Shown one piece after another: positions 61,517 through 64,000 of a stretch of 64,000 nt of DNA; the first letter of the stretch is position 1; every line of letters starts with the position of its first letter. This DNA comes from Variovorax sp. Root411 (lineage in GTDB: Bacteria > Pseudomonadota > Gammaproteobacteria > Burkholderiales > Burkholderiaceae_C): positions 1,146-65,145 of the forward strand of contig NZ_LMDW01000012.1 in assembly GCF_001425205.1 (NCBI RefSeq), written 5' to 3'. The notes below the pieces were generated by a model, which saw only the letters and a program-made list of their open reading frames with translations, had not been told where the DNA came from and ran no database searches. Made by a program: the position numbers and the translations under genes.

Positions 61517-62547
61517 GGCGTCGCGTCCCTGAGCACGCTGACCTGGTCCGCATAGCCGCTCTCGATGCGCTGCAGGCGGGCTTGGCGCGCGGCGTCGTTC
61601 ACCCATTGCGCGGTCATGGCGTTCTGCCTGGCGAGCTGGTAGGCCAGTTTGGCCGCGGGCTGCAGCGAGCTGTTGTCGGCGGCCACGAAGCCGGCCAGGT
61701 CGTGCAGCGACTTGAGCACCGCGCGCTCGGCGTCGCCGCGCGGCCCCTTGGCGCGGCCGTAGCCGACCAGGAAGGCCTGCACGCGCTTGCGCAGTTCGGG
61801 CGGGTATTCGCGGCGCACCACGATCTGCGCATGCGGGATCAGCTCCGACTCCCACAGCACCTGCAGGCGCTCCGCCTCGGCCGGAAAGCGCAGCCTGAAG
61901 CGCTCGAAGTCGGCCGAGTTGTTGGTGGCCACGTCGGCCTCGCTGTTGGCCACGGCCAACGCATTGGTCTGGTGGGTGCCCACGGTTTCGCTGCGAAAGC
62001 GCGTCTCCATCGCGATGTGGTTCGGCAGGAAGAGCTGCAGCTGCGGCACGATGAAGCCCGACACCGATTGCTTCTCGCCGCGCGCCAGCCGCCAGCGCTC
62101 CGGCTGCTCCAGCATGTTCTTCAGCGAATTGAAGGGGGGCGCCTTGCGCGCCAGCAGCAGCGCCCGGTAGCCGGGCAGGCCGTCGTGCCGCACCACCTGC
62201 GCCACCACGTTCACGCGGCGCTGGGTCACGGCGTCGAGCGCCATCTTCCCCGACAGGAAGGCCATGTCGACCTCGTCGCGCTGGATGGCCTGCTCCAGCG
62301 CTTCGTACGAGTTGACCGACAGCACGCTCACCGGGCGGCCGATGGCGCGGCTCAGCTCGGCCAGCAGCGGGTCCCAGTCGCTGCGCGACTCGAAGGCGCC
62401 TCCGAGCGGCAGGATGCCGAAGCGAACCGGCCCGTCCAGCGCGCCGGCCTGGGCCGGGGCCCACAGCGGCAGCCCCACGAACAATGCCAGCGCCGCCGCA
62501 CGGAGGGCGCCTGGCAAATCGGCAAATCGGCGCATGGAAGCCTGCAT
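61513..62547 (-). CDS. PhnD-like periplasmic binding protein (first copy)
   Basis: A 344-residue protein with a signal peptide (RAAALALFVGLPLWAPAQA) and the same binding fold (VRFGILPLGGAFESRSDWDP, DEVDMAFLSGKMALDAV, GTHQTNALAVANSEADVATN). Start may be 62547 or 62535 (MRRFADL); both ribosome sites are weak. It is divergent from the histidine kinase gene across 160 bp containing an AT-rich stretch (ATTAAATATCAAATA, about 62612-62626) that could hold promoters. Confidence 0.85.
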   Translation of the reverse strand: MQASMRRFADLPGALRAAALALFVGLPLWAPAQAGALDGPVRFGILPLGGAFESRSDWDPLLAELSRAIGRPVSVLSVNSYEALEQAIQRDEVDMAFLSGKMALDAVTQRRVNVVAQVVRHDGLPGYRALLLARKAPPFNSLKNMLEQPERWRLARGEKQSVSGFIVPQLQLFLPNHIAMETRFRSETVGTHQTNALAVANSEADVATNNSADFERFRLRFPAEAERLQVLWESELIPHAQIVVRREYPPELRKRVQAFLVGYGRAKGPRGDAERAVLKSLHDLAGFVAADNSSLQPAAKLAYQLARQNAMTAQWVNDAARQARLQRIESGYADQVSVLRDATP

Positions 62548-62707
62548 TTCTGGGCCTGTGACAGAGGGCCGTTGCGCAGCGGCGGGTCTAACATGGGCAG
62601 CGCGGACGCCATTAAATATCAAATACACGCAAGTTTCGTGATGTTTTCCTGTCTTCCCAGTTCCGGATTGCCCCTCTAAGCTCGGCGCCCATGCTTGCGA
62701 TGCCCTC

Positions 62708-64000
62708 ATGAACTGGAACTTCCGCGTCCTGCGCGGCCTGGCCCGCCTGACCTTCGCCCAGCAGCTGATCCTGCTGGCGCTGGTGCCGGCAACGCTGGCC
62801 ACGCTCGCGGCAATCACCGTATTGACGCGGCAGCACCTGAGCAACCTCACCGAGCTGATGCGCGCCAATGCGCAGACGGTGGCCCTGCAGGTGGCCACGG
62901 TGGCGCAGGCGCCGCTGGCGCGCATGGACCGCCGCGCGCTGGCGCGCACCGCCCAGTCGGGCACCTACCAGCCCAACGTGCAGCAGGTGCAGATCTGGAC
63001 GGAGGACGGCGAGATCGTGGCCAATTCCGAAACCATCGACCGCGCCCGCGGCGACGGCCTGCAGGTGGTGGTGCCCATCGTGGGCGACGACGGCCGCCAC
63101 AGCGGCCAGGTGATGGTCGAGATGAGCCTGGCCGCGGTGCAGAGCGCACGGCGCTCGGTCTGGTTCAACGTGGGGCTGGTGCTGGCGATCAGCCTGGCCG
63201 GCGTGGGCCTGGCGGGCTGGTGGGCGGCGCGCCGCATCAGCGAGCCGATCCGCGCGCTCGGCGATGCGGTCGACCGCCTCGGCGCGGGCGAGGACGCGAG
63301 CGTGGCCGTCGAGGGCACGTCCGAGGTGCGCCACCTGCAGCACGGCTTCAACCAGGCCGCGCGTGCGCTCGCCGAAAGCCACCGGCTGCTGCAAAGCCGC
63401 ATCAACGAGGCCACGGCCGAACTGGCGCGCAAGAACCAGCAGCTCGAGGTGGCGAGCCAGGCCAAGACCCGCCTGCTGGCCGCCGCCAGCCACGACCTGC
63501 GCCAGCCGCTGCACGCGCTCACGCTGTTTTCCGACGGGCTGGCCAACGGCGAGACCGACCCGGTGAAGCTGCAGCGCATCGGCCACATCCGCGAGTGCGT
63601 CGATTCGCTGGACCGGCTGTTCTCCGAGCTGCTGAACCTGTCGCAGCTCGACGCCGGCGTGCTGCAGCCGCAGTGGATCGACTTCCCGCTCGACCGGCTG
63701 TTCGAGGAAATCAGCCGCAACTTCCGCCCGGTGGCCGAGCAGCAGGGCCTGCGGCTGGTGGCGCGCAAGACCGACCTGTGGGTGCGCTGCGACTACGTGA
63801 TGCTCTCGCGCATCCTGAACAACCTGGTGTCGAACTCGCTGCGCCACACCATCGAGGGCGGCGTGCTGATCGGCGCGCGGCGGCGCGGCCGGAGCGTGCG
63901 CATCGACGTGGTCGACACCGGCGTGGGCATCGCCACGCATCACCAGCCGCGGGTGTTCGAGGAGTTCTACCAGGTGGAGCCCACCGGGCGCCAGGCGGCG
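62708..64000 (+). CDS. Sensor histidine kinase, truncated by window end
   Basis: The first 431 residues of a membrane kinase. TM1 is at about 15-40, a short periplasmic domain (41-150) follows, TM2 at 151-171, HAMP at 172-228, then a coiled coil and the DHp with ASHDLRQPLHAL (His262). The HATPase domain shows the N box (ILNNLVSNSLRH) and G1 box (DTGVGIA); the rest lies beyond 64000. It is divergent from two PhnD-like proteins, which may present the ligand. Confidence 0.9.
   Translation, partial: MNWNFRVLRGLARLTFAQQLILLALVPATLATLAAITVLTRQHLSNLTELMRANAQTVALQVATVAQAPLARMDRRALARTAQSGTYQPNVQQVQIWTEDGEIVANSETIDRARGDGLQVVVPIVGDDGRHSGQVMVEMSLAAVQSARRSVWFNVGLVLAISLAGVGLAGWWAARRISEPIRALGDAVDRLGAGEDASVAVEGTSEVRHLQHGFNQAARALAESHRLLQSRINEATAELARKNQQLEVASQAKTRLLAAASHDLRQPLHALTLFSDGLANGETDPVKLQRIGHIRECVDSLDRLFSELLNLSQLDAGVLQPQWIDFPLDRLFEEISRNFRPVAEQQGLRLVARKTDLWVRCDYVMLSRILNNLVSNSLRHTIEGGVLIGARRRGRSVRIDVVDTGVGIATHHQPRVFEEFYQVEPTGRQAA

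Overview
The window is about 64 kb of GC-rich chromosomal DNA from a betaproteobacterium, most probably a Comamonadaceae member close to Variovorax. This is inferred from the tRNA-Tyr/Gly/Thr-tuf order, the trp gene organisation, the protein character and the GC-rich dispersed repeats. No database search was possible. No rRNA genes, CRISPR arrays, insertion sequences or prophage genes were seen.

Region 1 (1-10512) is housekeeping. It starts with the 5' end of tuf, preceded by tRNA-Thr, tRNA-Gly and tRNA-Tyr. A tightly packed minus-strand operon follows: trpE, a GxxExxY-family gene, trpG, a threonine aldolase gene, a LysE-type exporter gene, trpD, trpC and ung. Next come a chalcone-isomerase-like periplasmic protein, phosphoglycolate phosphatase (gph), an Rrf2-family regulator missing most Fe-S ligands, and a NarL/LuxR-type response regulator.

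Region 2 (10756-59360, perhaps to 60365) is one very large type VI secretion (T6SS) island with all 13 core components. tssA, tssB, tssC and hcp run on the plus strand (12740-16500). tssK, tssL, tssM, tagF, ppkA, mltA, a sigma-like gene, a membrane protein gene, a caspase-like gene, a second hcp-like gene, tagJ, tssE, tssF, tssG and clpV run on the minus strand (59360 down to 36459). tssJ stands alone opposite tssA. A second DotU-type protein, carrying a DUF4384 domain instead of OmpA, opens the island. Post-translational control is represented by a PpkA-type kinase, a PppA-type phosphatase and an FHA protein.

Between the structural blocks lie two effector/spike modules on the minus strand. 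The first (36117-28501) is vgrG, DUF2169-pentapeptide, pentapeptide, DUF3540 and a PAAR-like DUF4150 gene. The second (28441-19808) is vgrG, DUF6484, DUF2169, a degenerate ketosynthase-like gene, a DUF4150-nuclease toxin, a propeller-like gene, a HEAT-repeat gene and a tiny membrane protein. Its order resembles the vgrG1b/tse7 cluster of Pseudomonas aeruginosa. Just outside tssK is a two-gene unit (60308-59518) that may be another toxin/immunity pair.

Region 3 (60473-64000) holds two tandem PhnD-like periplasmic binding proteins divergent from a sensor histidine kinase that runs off the window. They look like a ligand-sensing unit, since no transporter genes are present.

The most interesting points are: a sigma-like / membrane / caspase-like trio in the T6SS structural operon; dispersed GC-rich palindromic repeats that have become coding sequence in clpV and in the caspase gene; the ketosynthase-like pseudoenzyme; the extra DotU and Hcp paralogues; and the GxxExxY gene stop/start-coupled between trpE and trpG.
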